From Vibrio sp. Of7-15 (GTDB lineage Bacteria; Pseudomonadota; Gammaproteobacteria; Enterobacterales; Vibrionaceae): a stretch of DNA of 64,000 nt. Below, in pieces: positions 8,537 to 17,568 of this stretch (the first letter of the stretch is position 1; each line of letters opens with the position of its first letter). Under the pieces are notes generated by a model. It saw nothing but the letters and a program-made list of their open reading frames with translations. It did not search any database and was not told where the DNA came from. The stretch spans positions 1 through 64,000 of the forward strand of contig NZ_JAKRGH010000010.1 in NCBI RefSeq assembly GCF_022347565.1. The letters run 5' to 3'. The position numbers were made by a program, and so were the translations under genes.

Positions 8537-9878
8537 AACCGTCCTCGACAGGCAGTTTAATCCTAAAAATGGTTTTTTCTGGCTCACTCTTCACGGCAAT
8601 ACTGCCGCCATAGCCATTAATAATGCGTTGCACAATAGAAAGCCCGAGTCCTAACCCAAAGGAGAGGCCACCTTTTTTGGTAGTGAAGTTGGGCTGAAAT
8701 ATTTTTCGCCTTGTTGCTTCATCAATTTCCTCCCCATTATTACTAATGGCCACAACAATCTTGTTTTTCACAGCTCTGGTTACGATTTCAATGTTGGCGT
8801 CAGTCGTATTCGACATAGCGTCGCAGGCATTTTTTATGATGTTGACCCATATCTGAACTAACTCGGTAGCACTAGCGCGAAGCAAAGGCAATTGAGCTGG
8901 GCTAAGCGTCACATTGACTCTTCGTAAATCACTTTGCAGTAATGAGATCGCTTTATTGATTGAGTCATTCACATCTAACCATTCATCGCTTTCCGTATCA
9001 TTACGCCCAAGCTGTTTTACCGACTTCACAATGCCCACTGAGTGCTTGGACGCCAAACGCATGTCATGCAAATCGCGTCCGATCTCCCAGTACTTTATGG
9101 CTTGCAATGGATCATCCAACCAATGGGGTGGAATATCTCCTTCAGGGAGTGCTCTGGCAAGCTGCTTAGACGTTTCTCTATCAAGACCGTATACCTTTGA
9201 AATCCACTTTGCTCTAGCACGAACTTCAGAAGAACTGATGGTTTGGCCATACATGACACCTTGATCTAAAAACAAGCTGGCTTCCGGATGCAACTCTTCC
9301 AATTGCTCAAAAATCACCTCTTGCAGTCGCTCAGTTTTACTGCTCAATACACCCACTGCGTTATTCAACTCATGAGCAATACCCGCAGCCAACTGACCTA
9401 ACGTTGTCATTTTCTCGGCGGTATACAGTTTTTGAATCGCTTTTTCTTTTTCAATTGCCTCTAAGCTGGCTCGCATTTGACGCCGAGCTAACTCGTTCAC
9501 TATCACAGGTGTAAATTGTGCGGTTAAAGGCCCAAATTTTTCCACTTCAACCGCTTGAGTACTTTTGTCTATCCATGCCAGTTCACTACTTTCTTCTGCG
9601 ATAACGGTTGTGGAGGCTTCCCAAGTTTGAGCAAAAAAACTGTGTACACCGATAAAAGTATTTTCTGTTGCTGTAAATACCTTAGTGGCTTTGCCTTCTT
9701 CAGAAAGTTCACGATTTTGATGAAAATAGCCTGTCAACTTTCCTTTCTTAACCCAATACAGGCGATCATTAAAATCCGCTTGATGAAAAACCGTTTCTCC
9801 CGCCTTCACGGTAATTTGACGCTCTGGTTGATTAAAATAAGCCTTAATCAAACGTTGTAATAACTGTTCTTGTTTCAT
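8523..9878 (-). CDS. Histidine kinase with N-terminal cyclic-nucleotide-binding-like domain
   Basis: A 451-residue protein without membrane segments. Residues 1-130 form a cNMP-binding-like beta-barrel (VKAGETVFHQ, GKLTGYF, TFIGVHSFF). The usual PRAATV-type phosphate cassette is altered to EASTTV, so it may bind something other than cAMP or cGMP. A coiled linker leads to the HisKA motif GIAHELNN (H169), then an unusually long insert (about 185-300). The HATPase domain has N350 in NIIKNACDAM, the NNGEEI box and the GLGLGLSIV lid. The start at 9878 follows the permease stop by 4 nt; a start at 9905 would overlap that stop. The cognate regulator is the downstream gene. The signal is unknown, perhaps the permease substrate or its transport state. 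Confidence 0.85.
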   Translation of the reverse strand: MKQEQLLQRLIKAYFNQPERQITVKAGETVFHQADFNDRLYWVKKGKLTGYFHQNRELSEEGKATKVFTATENTFIGVHSFFAQTWEASTTVIAEESSELAWIDKSTQAVEVEKFGPLTAQFTPVIVNELARRQMRASLEAIEKEKAIQKLYTAEKMTTLGQLAAGIAHELNNAVGVLSSKTERLQEVIFEQLEELHPEASLFLDQGVMYGQTISSSEVRARAKWISKVYGLDRETSKQLARALPEGDIPPHWLDDPLQAIKYWEIGRDLHDMRLASKHSVGIVKSVKQLGRNDTESDEWLDVNDSINKAISLLQSDLRRVNVTLSPAQLPLLRASATELVQIWVNIIKNACDAMSNTTDANIEIVTRAVKNKIVVAISNNGEEIDEATRRKIFQPNFTTKKGGLSFGLGLGLSIVQRIINGYGGSIAVKSEPEKTIFRIKLPVEDGYGKN

Positions 9879-9882
9879 CGGC

Positions 9883-11301
9883 TTAACCAATATGGCCAAC
9901 AACATGAAGTAGCCACACCATCACAAAACTCAAAGCGACGCCCACCACACCCAAAATCACGCCCACCTTTGCCATTTGATTACTTTGTATATGGCCAGTG
10001 GCATGCGCTAACGCATTTGGCGGTGTACTGATTGGTAAAGACATACCAAGGGAAGCGGCAAAAGTGACCACCAAAATCAAAGTGATCTCGCCACCTAGCG
10101 GAGCCAATGTCGCCATAGAACTGCCTAAGGCCGCCATAATTGGCATCAACAAGTTTGCCGTGGCGGTATGAGACATAAAATTAGCCATCAACAAACACAA
10201 ACCAGCAGCACCAAGTAAAACAACATAAGGGGAAAAACTATCGAAGGGGATGCTATGCACCATCAAACGTGCCAAACCGGTTTGATCTAACGCTAAACCA
10301 AGTGCAATACCACCAGACACAAGCCATAAAACATCCCATGATATTTTCTTCAAGTCTTCTTTGTTAATAATCCCTGTTAAAGAGAAGACCGCCACAGGGA
10401 TCAAGGCCACCGTGTAAGAGTTCATACCATGCGCAGATCCCATCAACCATAAAATAATCGTCAGAGCGAACGTGATATAAACGGTAATGGCTTTTGGTGT
10501 TTTTAAGAACTTACCTTTTATATTGAGTTCAATGGTTTTCTGATCCGCAGGATAAAGGGCATTAATTAGGAACCAAGCCAGTGCCATCATCACAATCACA
10601 AATGGCACACCAAATACCATCCATTCACCAAAAGTAATCAAGTTATCCCCCACTAAGTATTTCAAGGCAATGGCATTTGGTGGAGTACCAATTGGTGTAC
10701 CGATCCCGCCTATGTTGGCAGCAACAGGAATAGATAAAGCAAACGCGATTTTCCCAGGATCTTTTGCTCCAAATAGAGCGATAACTGGGGTGAGAATAGA
10801 AAGCATCATGGCTGTTGTGGCGGTATTTGACATGAACATTGAAAAAATACCGGTGATCAACATTAGCCCCAACATCACAAACCTAGGGTTCGTGCCAAAG
10901 GGTTTAAGTAGTACCCGAGCTAAGTTAACGTCAAGTCGATATTTTGTCGCCGCCATGGCCAGAAAAAAACCGCCGAGAAACAGCATGATGATCGGGCTGG
11001 AAAAGGTCGCCATTATCTCATTGTATTTTAAGAGTTCCCCAAAATGGGCATGCCCTTCATCAGCTCTAAATAAATAAATGCTTTTATCGGACAATAAGAG
11101 TAATTCAAGCACAATCACAACCACCGATGTGGCATAAATGGGAATAGGCTCAAATACCCAACATAAAGCCGCCAGTAAAAAAATTGCAATCACTCGCTGC
11201 TGAATAACCGTTAAGCCCTCAAATGGGAAAAAAGAGGTTGGCAACACCAAAATAAGCAACGGAATAGCAATGGGAATGAGATATTTTAAGTATGAACGCA
11301 T
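9883..11301 (-). CDS. DASS/SLC13-family sodium:dicarboxylate-type permease
   Basis: A 472-residue inner-membrane transporter with about 11-12 hydrophobic helices. Family signatures are the two SNT-like motifs, MSNTATTAMM and SHTATANLL, each followed by a GTPPNA-type segment (IGTPPNAIAL and ISTPPNALAHATG). Members co-transport Na+ with C4-dicarboxylates, citrate or sulfate; the substrate here is not readable. It is the first gene of an operon with a kinase and regulator downstream. The start at 11301 (MRSYLK) has GGAAG upstream; a longer frame to 11340 adds a polar, poorly supported leader. Confidence 0.88.
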   Translation of the reverse strand: MRSYLKYLIPIAIPLLILVLPTSFFPFEGLTVIQQRVIAIFLLAALCWVFEPIPIYATSVVVIVLELLLLSDKSIYLFRADEGHAHFGELLKYNEIMATFSSPIIMLFLGGFFLAMAATKYRLDVNLARVLLKPFGTNPRFVMLGLMLITGIFSMFMSNTATTAMMLSILTPVIALFGAKDPGKIAFALSIPVAANIGGIGTPIGTPPNAIALKYLVGDNLITFGEWMVFGVPFVIVMMALAWFLINALYPADQKTIELNIKGKFLKTPKAITVYITFALTIILWLMGSAHGMNSYTVALIPVAVFSLTGIINKEDLKKISWDVLWLVSGGIALGLALDQTGLARLMVHSIPFDSFSPYVVLLGAAGLCLLMANFMSHTATANLLMPIMAALGSSMATLAPLGGEITLILVVTFAASLGMSLPISTPPNALAHATGHIQSNQMAKVGVILGVVGVALSFVMVWLLHVVGHIG

Positions 11302-11517
11302 AACACAACACTTCCTAAAACGATAAATGCTATTAGCCAATACACGTTACTGTTTGTCTTCATCGTTATTCGTAAACGTATACTGGAAAAGCAGCTGAAT
11401 GGTCATCCAACTGCTTGATAATCGGTAAGGAAATATTATGTTACAAAGGTAAAAGCTAAGTTTGGTGTCAGATCAATAGTTAACCATAAAGTGGTAATTC
11501 GGTGCTATTCAGTGATC

Positions 11518-12990
11518 TCAGCCACTTAAATTCGATAAATCCGCAGGATCCTTTTTGGTTGGTACTTCTTGAATCATCACCGATTCAGAAGAGCAAAACG
11601 GAGTCATGTTCACACTGGTTGTTGCAGCCTCTTCTTCCTCGTGATCAAGCTGTACACACTCATGATTCGCCACCATTTCATTAATTTGTTGATTAACCAT
11701 ATAAATACCAATCAAACCAAATAAAATGGATCCTGCGGCTTGACCATAAAGTACGCCTTCAGCCCCGTAATACAATGCGCCAATATACACAAAAGGCAAT
11801 GTACCTAAGGTCGCTTTGCCTAAATTCAACACAGTCGATAACAACGGTCGACCTAAGTTATTAAAGGACGTGTTAGCCACAAACAAAGCCCCATTAAACA
11901 CAAAAGTAATAGCAACTACAGTACAAAATGCCACGATCATCTCACTTGCGCCCCCATCAAGCTTAAAGACATCAATGATCAACTGCTGTGAGTAATACAG
12001 CACCACTGCCACCAGCACACAATAAACGGTGGTAAAGATTAGCGCATTTTTTAAGGTATCTTTAACTCGGTCTAATCGTTCAGCCCCAAAGTTTTGACCA
12101 ATAATTGGGCCCACAGCGCCAGATAGAGAAAATATCACCGCAAAAGACACGGGAATAATTCGCCCTATAACGGCAAAGCCTGCCACATAATCTTCACCAA
12201 ATTGCGCAATGTGCGAAGTGACGATGGCATTGCCGATTGGCGTTGCGGTGTTGGTTATGATGGCAGGAAAAGCAATCGCAGCAACCATGGTGAAATCGTT
12301 CTTCACACTTGCAAGTGTTGGCAGAACAATCAGGTTATGAACTCGGATCAACCCCCAGAGTGAGAAAGCGAGCACCGACATTCTCGCTAATACGGATGCA
12401 ATGGCAGCGCCTTCCACCCCCATGCCCAGCCCAAAAATAAAAATAGGATCGAAAACCGCATTAACAATACCGCCAGACAAGGTCGCATACATAGAGCGTT
12501 TAGCATCACCAACGGCTCTTAAGGCTGCCATGCCCGCCATTGCAGCGGCGATTAATGGGCTGCTTGGTAGTAAAATATACAAATAGTCCGCTGCTTTTTC
12601 CGCCGCTACTCCAGTCGCACCAATCATAGCCAACAGCTCGGGTAACCAATACAACATACTTGCAGAGACAAGAATGCTGATCACACACGAAATAAAAACC
12701 GTACTGGCCGCGATTCTTTTCGCACTATCGATTTGCTTCGCCCCCAACGCTTTTGAGACTAAAGCGCCCATCGCAATGGATGTACCAATAGAAACAGATG
12801 TGGAGAAAAAAACTAACGTGCCAGCAAACCCAATCGCCGCAGCAAGTTCGACTTGACCCAATAAGCTAATGAAGAACATATCGAGCAGATCGACCAAAAA
12901 TAAAGCCATCAGCCCAATCGCGCCAGCACCTGACATTACAAAAATGTGCCGCATTGTCGATCCCTGTACAAATTTAGCCTGATCTGCCAC
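11518..12990 (-). CDS. MATE-family efflux transporter
   Basis: A 490-residue inner-membrane protein with about 12 helices in two similar halves, matching the MATE fold (MSGAGAIGLMALFLVDLLDM at the start, a PSSPLIAAAMAG segment, and a second half beginning PAIITNTATPIGNA). MATE pumps export cationic drugs or metabolites using Na+ or H+. The C-terminus carries about 45 polar, acidic residues beyond the last helix. The start is GTG at 12990 with GGGAGAGGG just upstream. It stands alone between terminator-like sequence and the CBS gene. The exported compound is not predictable. Confidence 0.9.
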   Translation of the reverse strand: MADQAKFVQGSTMRHIFVMSGAGAIGLMALFLVDLLDMFFISLLGQVELAAAIGFAGTLVFFSTSVSIGTSIAMGALVSKALGAKQIDSAKRIAASTVFISCVISILVSASMLYWLPELLAMIGATGVAAEKAADYLYILLPSSPLIAAAMAGMAALRAVGDAKRSMYATLSGGIVNAVFDPIFIFGLGMGVEGAAIASVLARMSVLAFSLWGLIRVHNLIVLPTLASVKNDFTMVAAIAFPAIITNTATPIGNAIVTSHIAQFGEDYVAGFAVIGRIIPVSFAVIFSLSGAVGPIIGQNFGAERLDRVKDTLKNALIFTTVYCVLVAVVLYYSQQLIIDVFKLDGGASEMIVAFCTVVAITFVFNGALFVANTSFNNLGRPLLSTVLNLGKATLGTLPFVYIGALYYGAEGVLYGQAAGSILFGLIGIYMVNQQINEMVANHECVQLDHEEEEAATTSVNMTPFCSSESVMIQEVPTKKDPADLSNLSG

Positions 12991-13020
12991 GTCCCTCTCC
13001 CACTTTATTCTTTTTATACA

Positions 13021-13042
13021 AAAGGCGCTTTAACGCGCCTTT
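13021..13042 (-). terminator. Terminator-like hairpin after the CBS-domain gene
   Basis: A perfect 8-bp stem (AAAGGCGC with GCGCCTTT) and 6-nt loop. The minus-strand tail begins TTTTG, so the T-run is short. Confidence 0.65.
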
Positions 13043-13069
13043 AATAATTACTTATAAATATATGGAACA

Positions 13070-13486
13070 CTATACAGGATGTTTCGAACATTCACCAATT
13101 GAGCTACCAATTGCCCGTAGAACATCACGTCTCGTAATAATGCCAACCAAGCGAGAATCCACGGTTACTGGATAGACTTTTGGCTTTTGCCCTGACATCG
13201 CTTGGGCCAATTCAATCAAGGTATCATCTGGTGTTACTGTCAGTACGTCACGACGCATGCAATCACTCACAATATTGGTATCTTGACAATAGTAGCTGGC
13301 TTTAAGCAGCGTTTGAATCATGTCTTGCTCAGACAAAAAGCCGACAACATGTTCTTCATTATCAATAACAGGTCCACCTGTTTGATTGGATGCCAACAGT
13401 TTATCCAGTGCCGCTGAAAGTGACATGTCTGCCTTGAATGTCACCGGACGTGCGCTCATGTAGTCCTTAACTTTGAGAGAATCCAT
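13070..13486 (-). CDS. CBS-pair domain protein
   Basis: A 138-residue cytoplasmic protein made almost entirely of two CBS domains: VKDYMSARPVTF... VVGFLSEQDM and VSDCMRRDVLTV... LVGIITRRDVLRAI. Such proteins bind adenine nucleotides and act as energy-sensing modules or partners. The start at 13486 has GGGGG upstream and removes six residues of a longer frame. No enzymatic partner is fused, and it is its own transcription unit. The regulated partner is unknown. Confidence 0.85.
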   Translation of the reverse strand: MDSLKVKDYMSARPVTFKADMSLSAALDKLLASNQTGGPVIDNEEHVVGFLSEQDMIQTLLKASYYCQDTNIVSDCMRRDVLTVTPDDTLIELAQAMSGQKPKVYPVTVDSRLVGIITRRDVLRAIGSSIGECSKHPV

Positions 13487-13610
13487 AAAGCCCCCTAAAT
13501 GCATTATGTTGAATTTATTATTGTTTACCTCTTAAGTGTCGCTCATTTATTTCATTTTGCTAAATTGGAAATAACTATTTTATTCATAGCCTGTTCCTAT
13601 CAGCAGACAC

Positions 13611-13636
13611 AAAAAAGCCGAGAATCACTCTCGGCT
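13611..13636 (-). terminator. Terminator of torR
   Basis: Minus-strand 8-bp stem (AGCCGAGA/TCTCGGCT), 5-nt loop, followed by six T. It lies 28 nt after the torR stop. Confidence 0.88.
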
Positions 13637-13663
13637 CTTAAACATAAATGCGTTTAGAAACTA

Positions 13664-14377
13664 TTAATCACCTGCAAACATGTACCCTTCACCATGAACG
13701 GTCACGAAAATTTGCGGGTTCTTTGGATCCACTTCCATTTTGGCACGCATGCGACGGATCAGAACATCAATCGTACGATCATTCGGAGCATCCACACGAT
13801 GGCTGATCATATTCAAAATTCGCTCACGGCTTAACACTGTGTTTGGATAAGAAGAAAACGCCACCAACAACTCATATTCTGCTTTGGTTAATTTCACAGG
13901 TTCATCATTACGACTCAAGGCACGGCGGTTAATATCAAACGTCCACTCCCCAAAACGAATAACGTTATCTTCACTTTGCTCTTCAAGGGCAAGTTCTTTC
14001 GCTTTATCCGCTAAAGACATTCTCCACAGCAAGTTTTTCACTCTAACTAACAGCTCACGCAACTCAAATGGTTTCGTCACGTAATCGTCAGCCCCCATTT
14101 CAAGGCCAACAATACGGTCAATACTATCTGTACGTCCTGTAACAAGAATAATACCAATATCAGATTTACTGCGTAGAGCACGAGTCAGTAGTAGGCCATC
14201 TTCACCTGGAAGATTAATATCAAGCATAACCAGATCAATCTGCTGCTCAGCAATAATAGCGTGCATCTGCTCACCATTTTCTGCTTCACTCACCCGATAG
14301 CCTTCATTTTCAAAGTACCCAACTAGCTTTGCTCGGGTAACAATTTCATCTTCCACTACCAATATATGCTGACTCAT
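13664..14377 (-). CDS. torR: TMAO-respiration response regulator TorR (OmpR family)
   Basis: A 237-residue response regulator. The receiver has E9-D10 and phospho-acceptor D53 in MLDINLPGEDG; the C-terminal winged helix contains LTKAEYELL and RTIDVLIRRMRAKM. It could be confused with ArcA, but GIILVTGR and DRIVGLEMGADDYVTKP followed by LELRELLVRVKNLLW-like sequence match TorR more closely. TorR activates trimethylamine N-oxide reductase genes when phosphorylated by TorS. torD lies close by; torS, torT and torCA are not in the window. TorR-box-like sequences occur upstream, one 43 nt from the start, consistent with autoregulation. GAGAG precedes the start. Confidence 0.9.
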   Translation of the reverse strand: MSQHILVVEDEIVTRAKLVGYFENEGYRVSEAENGEQMHAIIAEQQIDLVMLDINLPGEDGLLLTRALRSKSDIGIILVTGRTDSIDRIVGLEMGADDYVTKPFELRELLVRVKNLLWRMSLADKAKELALEEQSEDNVIRFGEWTFDINRRALSRNDEPVKLTKAEYELLVAFSSYPNTVLSRERILNMISHRVDAPNDRTIDVLIRRMRAKMEVDPKNPQIFVTVHGEGYMFAGD

Positions 14378-14419
14378 CGCACTCTCATCTTTCTGTTTCT
14401 ACTTGTTTGGGCCGCTATT

Positions 14420-14429
14420 CTATTCATAT
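14420..14429 (+). promoter_or_regulatory. TorR box upstream of torR
   Basis: CTATTCATAT matches the E. coli tor-box consensus CTGTTCATAT at nine of ten positions. Its position just upstream of torR suggests autoregulation. Confidence 0.65.
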
Positions 14430-14539
14430 TTTGTCATAAATCTAGCGTAAATATCTCGAAGGCAAATATTTCAAGTACCAGCATGATCTAAAACAAGATT
14501 TGAGGTTCCTATTAACAAAGTGTCATAAGCTACCCTCGT

Positions 14540-14571
14540 TTGTTCATCCAAACACCTAACCGTATTCATAC
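14540..14571 (+). promoter_or_regulatory. Two further TorR-box-like sequences
   Basis: TTGTTCATCC (14540-14549) keeps the TGTTCAT core, and GTATTCATAC (14562-14571) keeps ATTCATA. They lie 80-110 nt upstream of the divergent exported-protein gene, suggesting it belongs to the TorR regulon. Confidence 0.45.
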
Positions 14572-14650
14572 TTCAGCAATACAATATGCGTATCAATGCT
14601 CTTAATTGCATTTAGTCAGGATGACACACCTAAATATAAGCGTAGATACG

Positions 14651-15223
14651 ATGAGAAGAATTTTGCAGGTTTCATGGGGTCAATTTAGAAAACATACCCT
14701 TCCCGCCATGATTTTATTGCTAAGTACACACACCCAAGCAAGCCCGCTTATGCAGTACACAGCTGTCAGTTCTGATCTCAGAACCTTAAGTACCAGCGGC
14801 TGCACCATAACTGAACCTTCATCTGCCAAGTCTATAAAAGAAAAAGCCTCTCTACTGTATTCTTTGGCTGAAAAGCCCCTTTTTTCTACCCCAAGCGCTA
14901 ACGGTACTGTTCAGGGAAAACTCTTACCCGCATCAGATGTTTTGGTGATCGCTTGCGACAAAGAAATGCTCAAAGTGCAACTCACGGGATGGATTGAAAA
15001 AACAGGTAAAGGTGAGGTGTTAAGCCAGCAGATGGGCAATCGAACCTTTACTGCCACCATTCAAGGCGATATAAAAAACAAAAAACAAATCTTAGATGAG
15101 AAGGTCGACCATAACACCAAAATTGCTTGGCAATATGTCTCGGTCCAAGCTTGGGTTACAAAAGATAATTTAGCTGAAAGTATTCAACCTATATGGCGCT
15201 TTTCAACAGACAACACCATATAA
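14651..15223 (+). CDS. Exported protein of unknown function between torR and torD
   Basis: About 190 residues. The N-terminus (RR near the start, then LPAMILLLSTHTQA) looks like a Sec signal peptide cut near residue 30, so the product should be periplasmic. The mature part has two Cys residues (in SGCTI and IACDK) that could pair, and a beta-rich pattern with PLFSTPS and LVIACDKEMLKVQLTGWIEK suggestive of an SH3-like fold. I do not recognise the family. The start is uncertain: ATG at 14621 or TTG at 14606 are alternatives, none with a strong ribosome site. The position beside torR and torD and the upstream tor-like boxes hint at a role in TMAO respiration, which is inference. Confidence 0.6.
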   Translation: MRRILQVSWGQFRKHTLPAMILLLSTHTQASPLMQYTAVSSDLRTLSTSGCTITEPSSAKSIKEKASLLYSLAEKPLFSTPSANGTVQGKLLPASDVLVIACDKEMLKVQLTGWIEKTGKGEVLSQQMGNRTFTATIQGDIKNKKQILDEKVDHNTKIAWQYVSVQAWVTKDNLAESIQPIWRFSTDNTI

Positions 15224-15373
15224 TCATTGTTTTCATACCATTACATATTGCCGCTCTTTCTTGGATAACCTTGTTAAAGATCATCAACTGGGTGCCTTAT
15301 TAATGATAGAGTTAACGATAATAAGCTTAATTGAACCATTGTTGAGCAAACAAACTAAGATAATCACAAAGGC

Positions 15374-15415
15374 TATTCACATACATCATCAGACACGCGA
15401 AGATGTATGTGAATA
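15374..15415 (+). promoter_or_regulatory. Long hairpin immediately before torD
   Basis: A perfect 14-bp stem (15374-15387 with 15402-15415) with a 14-nt loop, followed by ATTCTTTTTCTGG. It ends only 27 nt before the torD ATG and directly abuts its ribosome site. It can act as a terminator for the upstream gene or as a leader regulating torD. Confidence 0.6.
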
Positions 15416-15442
15416 ACATTCTTTTTCTGGAGTAATAAAACC

Positions 15443-16090
15443 ATGCAAGAGATCATTGCATTTAATGAACAACGTGCTGAAATCTACTGGTGGCTTTCAA
15501 GCTTGTTTGCCAAAGAGCTAACAAACGAAGATCTAGAACACTATCAAAGCTATGAAATCCGAACTTTTTTAGACGGTTTAGCACAAACTCCAGAATTATC
15601 TAAACCAATGGAAAACGTGAAAACGTCTCTTAATCAACTTCTTGATCGTGAAGAAGCGCAACTCGAACTTGCTGCGGATTTTTGCGGGTTATTTTTAAGT
15701 ACACCAAAAACTGGTGCGTTGCCTTACGCCTCGATGTACGTTGGTGAAACTGGCTTATTAAACGATAAACCAGCTCAAGACATGGTGAAATTAATGTCTG
15801 AATATGGCATTAGTCAACGTAAAGAGTTTAATGAACCCGCTGATCACCTTGCTATTCAATTGGATTTTTTAGGTAATTTAATCATTCGTTCAAACGAACA
15901 AAAACAGCCAGAACAAACTGAAGAACTAATGCAAGCTCAACTGGCTTTCTTAAAACAACACCTATTAAATTGGCTTCCTGCTTTCGCAAAAGATTGCCAA
16001 CAACGCGACAAATTTGGCTTTTACGCCGCGGTTTCTCAATTATTACTCGCTTTTTGTCAATTAGACGAAGCCTTCCTTATTGGCGAATAA
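15443..16090 (+). CDS. torD: TorD-family chaperone for TMAO reductase
   Basis: A 215-residue all-alpha cytoplasmic protein. It matches Tor[13 protein letters not shown] near the start, the [10 protein letters not shown] segment and the signature [16 protein letters not shown] (the conserved E-P-x-D-H motif of the TorD/DmsD family). TorD binds the signal peptide and core of apo-TorA and protects it until the molybdenum cofactor is inserted. The catalytic subunit torA is not in this window, so the chaperone must act on a product encoded elsewhere. Ribosome site TGGAG is 11 nt upstream. It ends at a strong terminator. Confidence 0.9.
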   Translation: MQEIIAFNEQRAEIYWWLSSLFAKELTNEDLEHYQSYEIRTFLDGLAQTPELSKPMENVKTSLNQLLDREEAQLELAADFCGLFLSTPKTGALPYASMYVGETGLLNDKPAQDMVKLMSEYGISQRKEFNEPADHLAIQLDFLGNLIIRSNEQKQPEQTEELMQAQLAFLKQHLLNWLPAFAKDCQQRDKFGFYAAVSQLLLAFCQLDEAFLIGE

Positions 16091-16120
16091 TATTTTATAA
16101 CCCTCTAAAATTCCTAATTA

Positions 16121-16147
16121 AACCGGTCTGACCAGATCGGTTTTTTT
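16121..16147 (+). terminator. Terminator of torD
   Basis: 9-bp stem (AACCGGTCT/AGATCGGTT, one G-U), 4-nt loop, followed by a T-run. Confidence 0.88.
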
Positions 16148-16200
16148 ATTATTCCGTACTTGATCCCAATCAAAAAATGCCGCCGTTGTACATTCAAACA

Positions 16201-16229
16201 TTGTCACTTCTATAAGTTAGATATAAAAT
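16201..16229 (+). promoter_or_regulatory. purR promoter
   Basis: -35 TTGTCA (16201-16206) and -10 TAAAAT (16224-16229), each five of six to consensus, with a 17-nt spacer. Predicted transcription start is near 16236. Confidence 0.75.
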
Positions 16230-16235
16230 ATGTGA

Positions 16236-16251
16236 TCGCAAACGATTAACT
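16236..16251 (+). promoter_or_regulatory. PurR operator (autoregulation)
   Basis: TCGCAAACGATTAACT matches the PUR-box core CGCAAACG-TT. It begins at the predicted transcription start, so bound PurR would block its own promoter. Confidence 0.75.
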
Positions 16252-16280
16252 ATGTACGAAAAAAATAATTACAACATTTT

Positions 16281-16305
16281 ACCGCTTTAGTAGCGGTTTT
16301 TTATT
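16281..16305 (+). terminator. Terminator-like hairpin inside the purR leader
   Basis: ACCGCT and AGCGGT form a 6-bp stem with a 5-nt loop, followed by TTTTTTATTTT. It lies between the promoter/operator and the purR ATG, about 50 nt into the predicted mRNA, so it could act as an attenuator. Confidence 0.65.
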
Positions 16306-16358
16306 TTGTACAGCAAACAAGCTTGTTTATATTTCAAGCTTCCCTACAGGATTTTTAT

Positions 16359-17360
16359 ATGTCTACAATTAAAGACGTTGCCCGTCTCGCCGGTGTTTCT
16401 ACCACAACGGTTTCGCACGTCATCAATAAAACTCGTTTTGTTGCTGAGGCCACTCAAAAGAAAGTCCAAGACGCTGTAGAAGAATTAAACTACGCCCCAA
16501 GTGCCGTTGCTCGAAGCTTAAAATGCAATACCACACGCACTATTGGCTTATTAGTCACTCAATCAACCAACCCATTTTTTGCTGAAGTGGTACATGGTGT
16601 TGAAAACTACTGCTATAAGCAGGGTTATACCCTGATCATGTGTAATACGGAAGGTAACATCACTAAACAACGTGATTACCTACGTATGCTTGCTGAAAAG
16701 CGTGTCGATGGCTTATTAGTGATGTGCTCAGATCTCACCTCCGATCTGCTTGCCTTACTAGAGCGCAAGACTGAACTGCCGATGGTGATTATGGATTGGG
16801 GTCCAGAAAGCCCACATACCGATAAAATAATCGATAACTCTGAAGAAGGCGGCTATTTAGCCACGAAATACTTACTGGATAATGGTCATAAAGACATTGC
16901 ATGTTTAACAGGCCATATTGATAAAATGGCGTGTAAAGAGCGTATTCATGGCTACTACCGTGCACTGGCTGAATACAACGTTACTCCAAATGAAGATTGG
17001 ATTTTGGAAGGTGACTTTGAATGTGAGCAAGCGATGAAGCTCGCTGAACAAGTGATAGCAATGGAAAAACGCCCTACCGCTATTTTCTGCTTTAATGACA
17101 TCATGGCATTAGCAGTAATGAGTAAGTTTCAGCAAAGCGGCATAAGAGTGCCTGAAGATATTTCGGTTATTGGTTACGATAATATCGAGCTGGCTCCCTA
17201 CTTCTCTCCACCATTAACAACGATTCACCAGCCAAAACGCCGTGTGGGTAAAACAGCTGTTGAAATCCTGCTAGAGAGAATTAAAGATAAAGATCACGAG
17301 AAGCGTACATTTGAAATGACACCAATTTTAGTAGAACGAAGTTCTGTTAAGAAAATCTAA
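16359..17360 (+). CDS. purR: Purine repressor PurR (LacI family)
   Basis: A 333-residue LacI-family repressor. The N-terminal helix-turn-helix and hinge ([19 protein letters not shown], then [12 protein letters not shown]) are nearly identical to E. coli PurR, including the hinge helix that contacts the minor groove. The periplasmic-binding-protein-like core carries [18 protein letters not shown] and VIDN-like segments of the hypoxanthine/guanine corepressor pocket. It represses purine synthesis genes. The start at 16359 is chosen because CAGGA precedes it; the frame to 16323 adds a non-homologous leader. It has its own promoter with a PUR box, a leader hairpin, and a downstream terminator. 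Confidence 0.93.
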   Translation: MSTIKDVARLAGVSTTTVSHVINKTRFVAEATQKKVQDAVEELNYAPSAVARSLKCNTTRTIGLLVTQSTNPFFAEVVHGVENYCYKQGYTLIMCNTEGNITKQRDYLRMLAEKRVDGLLVMCSDLTSDLLALLERKTELPMVIMDWGPESPHTDKIIDNSEEGGYLATKYLLDNGHKDIACLTGHIDKMACKERIHGYYRALAEYNVTPNEDWILEGDFECEQAMKLAEQVIAMEKRPTAIFCFNDIMALAVMSKFQQSGIRVPEDISVIGYDNIELAPYFSPPLTTIHQPKRRVGKTAVEILLERIKDKDHEKRTFEMTPILVERSSVKKI

Positions 17361-17384
17361 TCTTTATCTCTGATTCTATTTTGT

Positions 17385-17416
17385 AAATGCGATCTATCAT
17401 GGTCGCATTTTTATTT
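17385..17416 (+). terminator. Terminator of purR
   Basis: 10-bp stem (AAATGCGA plus two inner pairs, one wobble, with TCGCATTT), 6-nt loop, then TTATTTT. Confidence 0.85.
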
Positions 17417-17568
17417 TCTTCTCTTTGTATTCACTCACTTTTTTTGCGTGTTTTATAGGCACTACATATGAATCTTGATTACTAGTAAATATTCTATTTT
17501 ATGGCTCAAGATCACACTTTTATTTTCCAATTCTAAATAAGTATCACAAAATTGTTATACACTTTGTC

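Noticed and set aside
13664-14377. ArcA as the identity of the OmpR-family regulator
   Set aside because: The receiver and linker sequence (IILVTGR, DRIVGLEMGADDYVTKP) follow TorR, and torD lies nearby.
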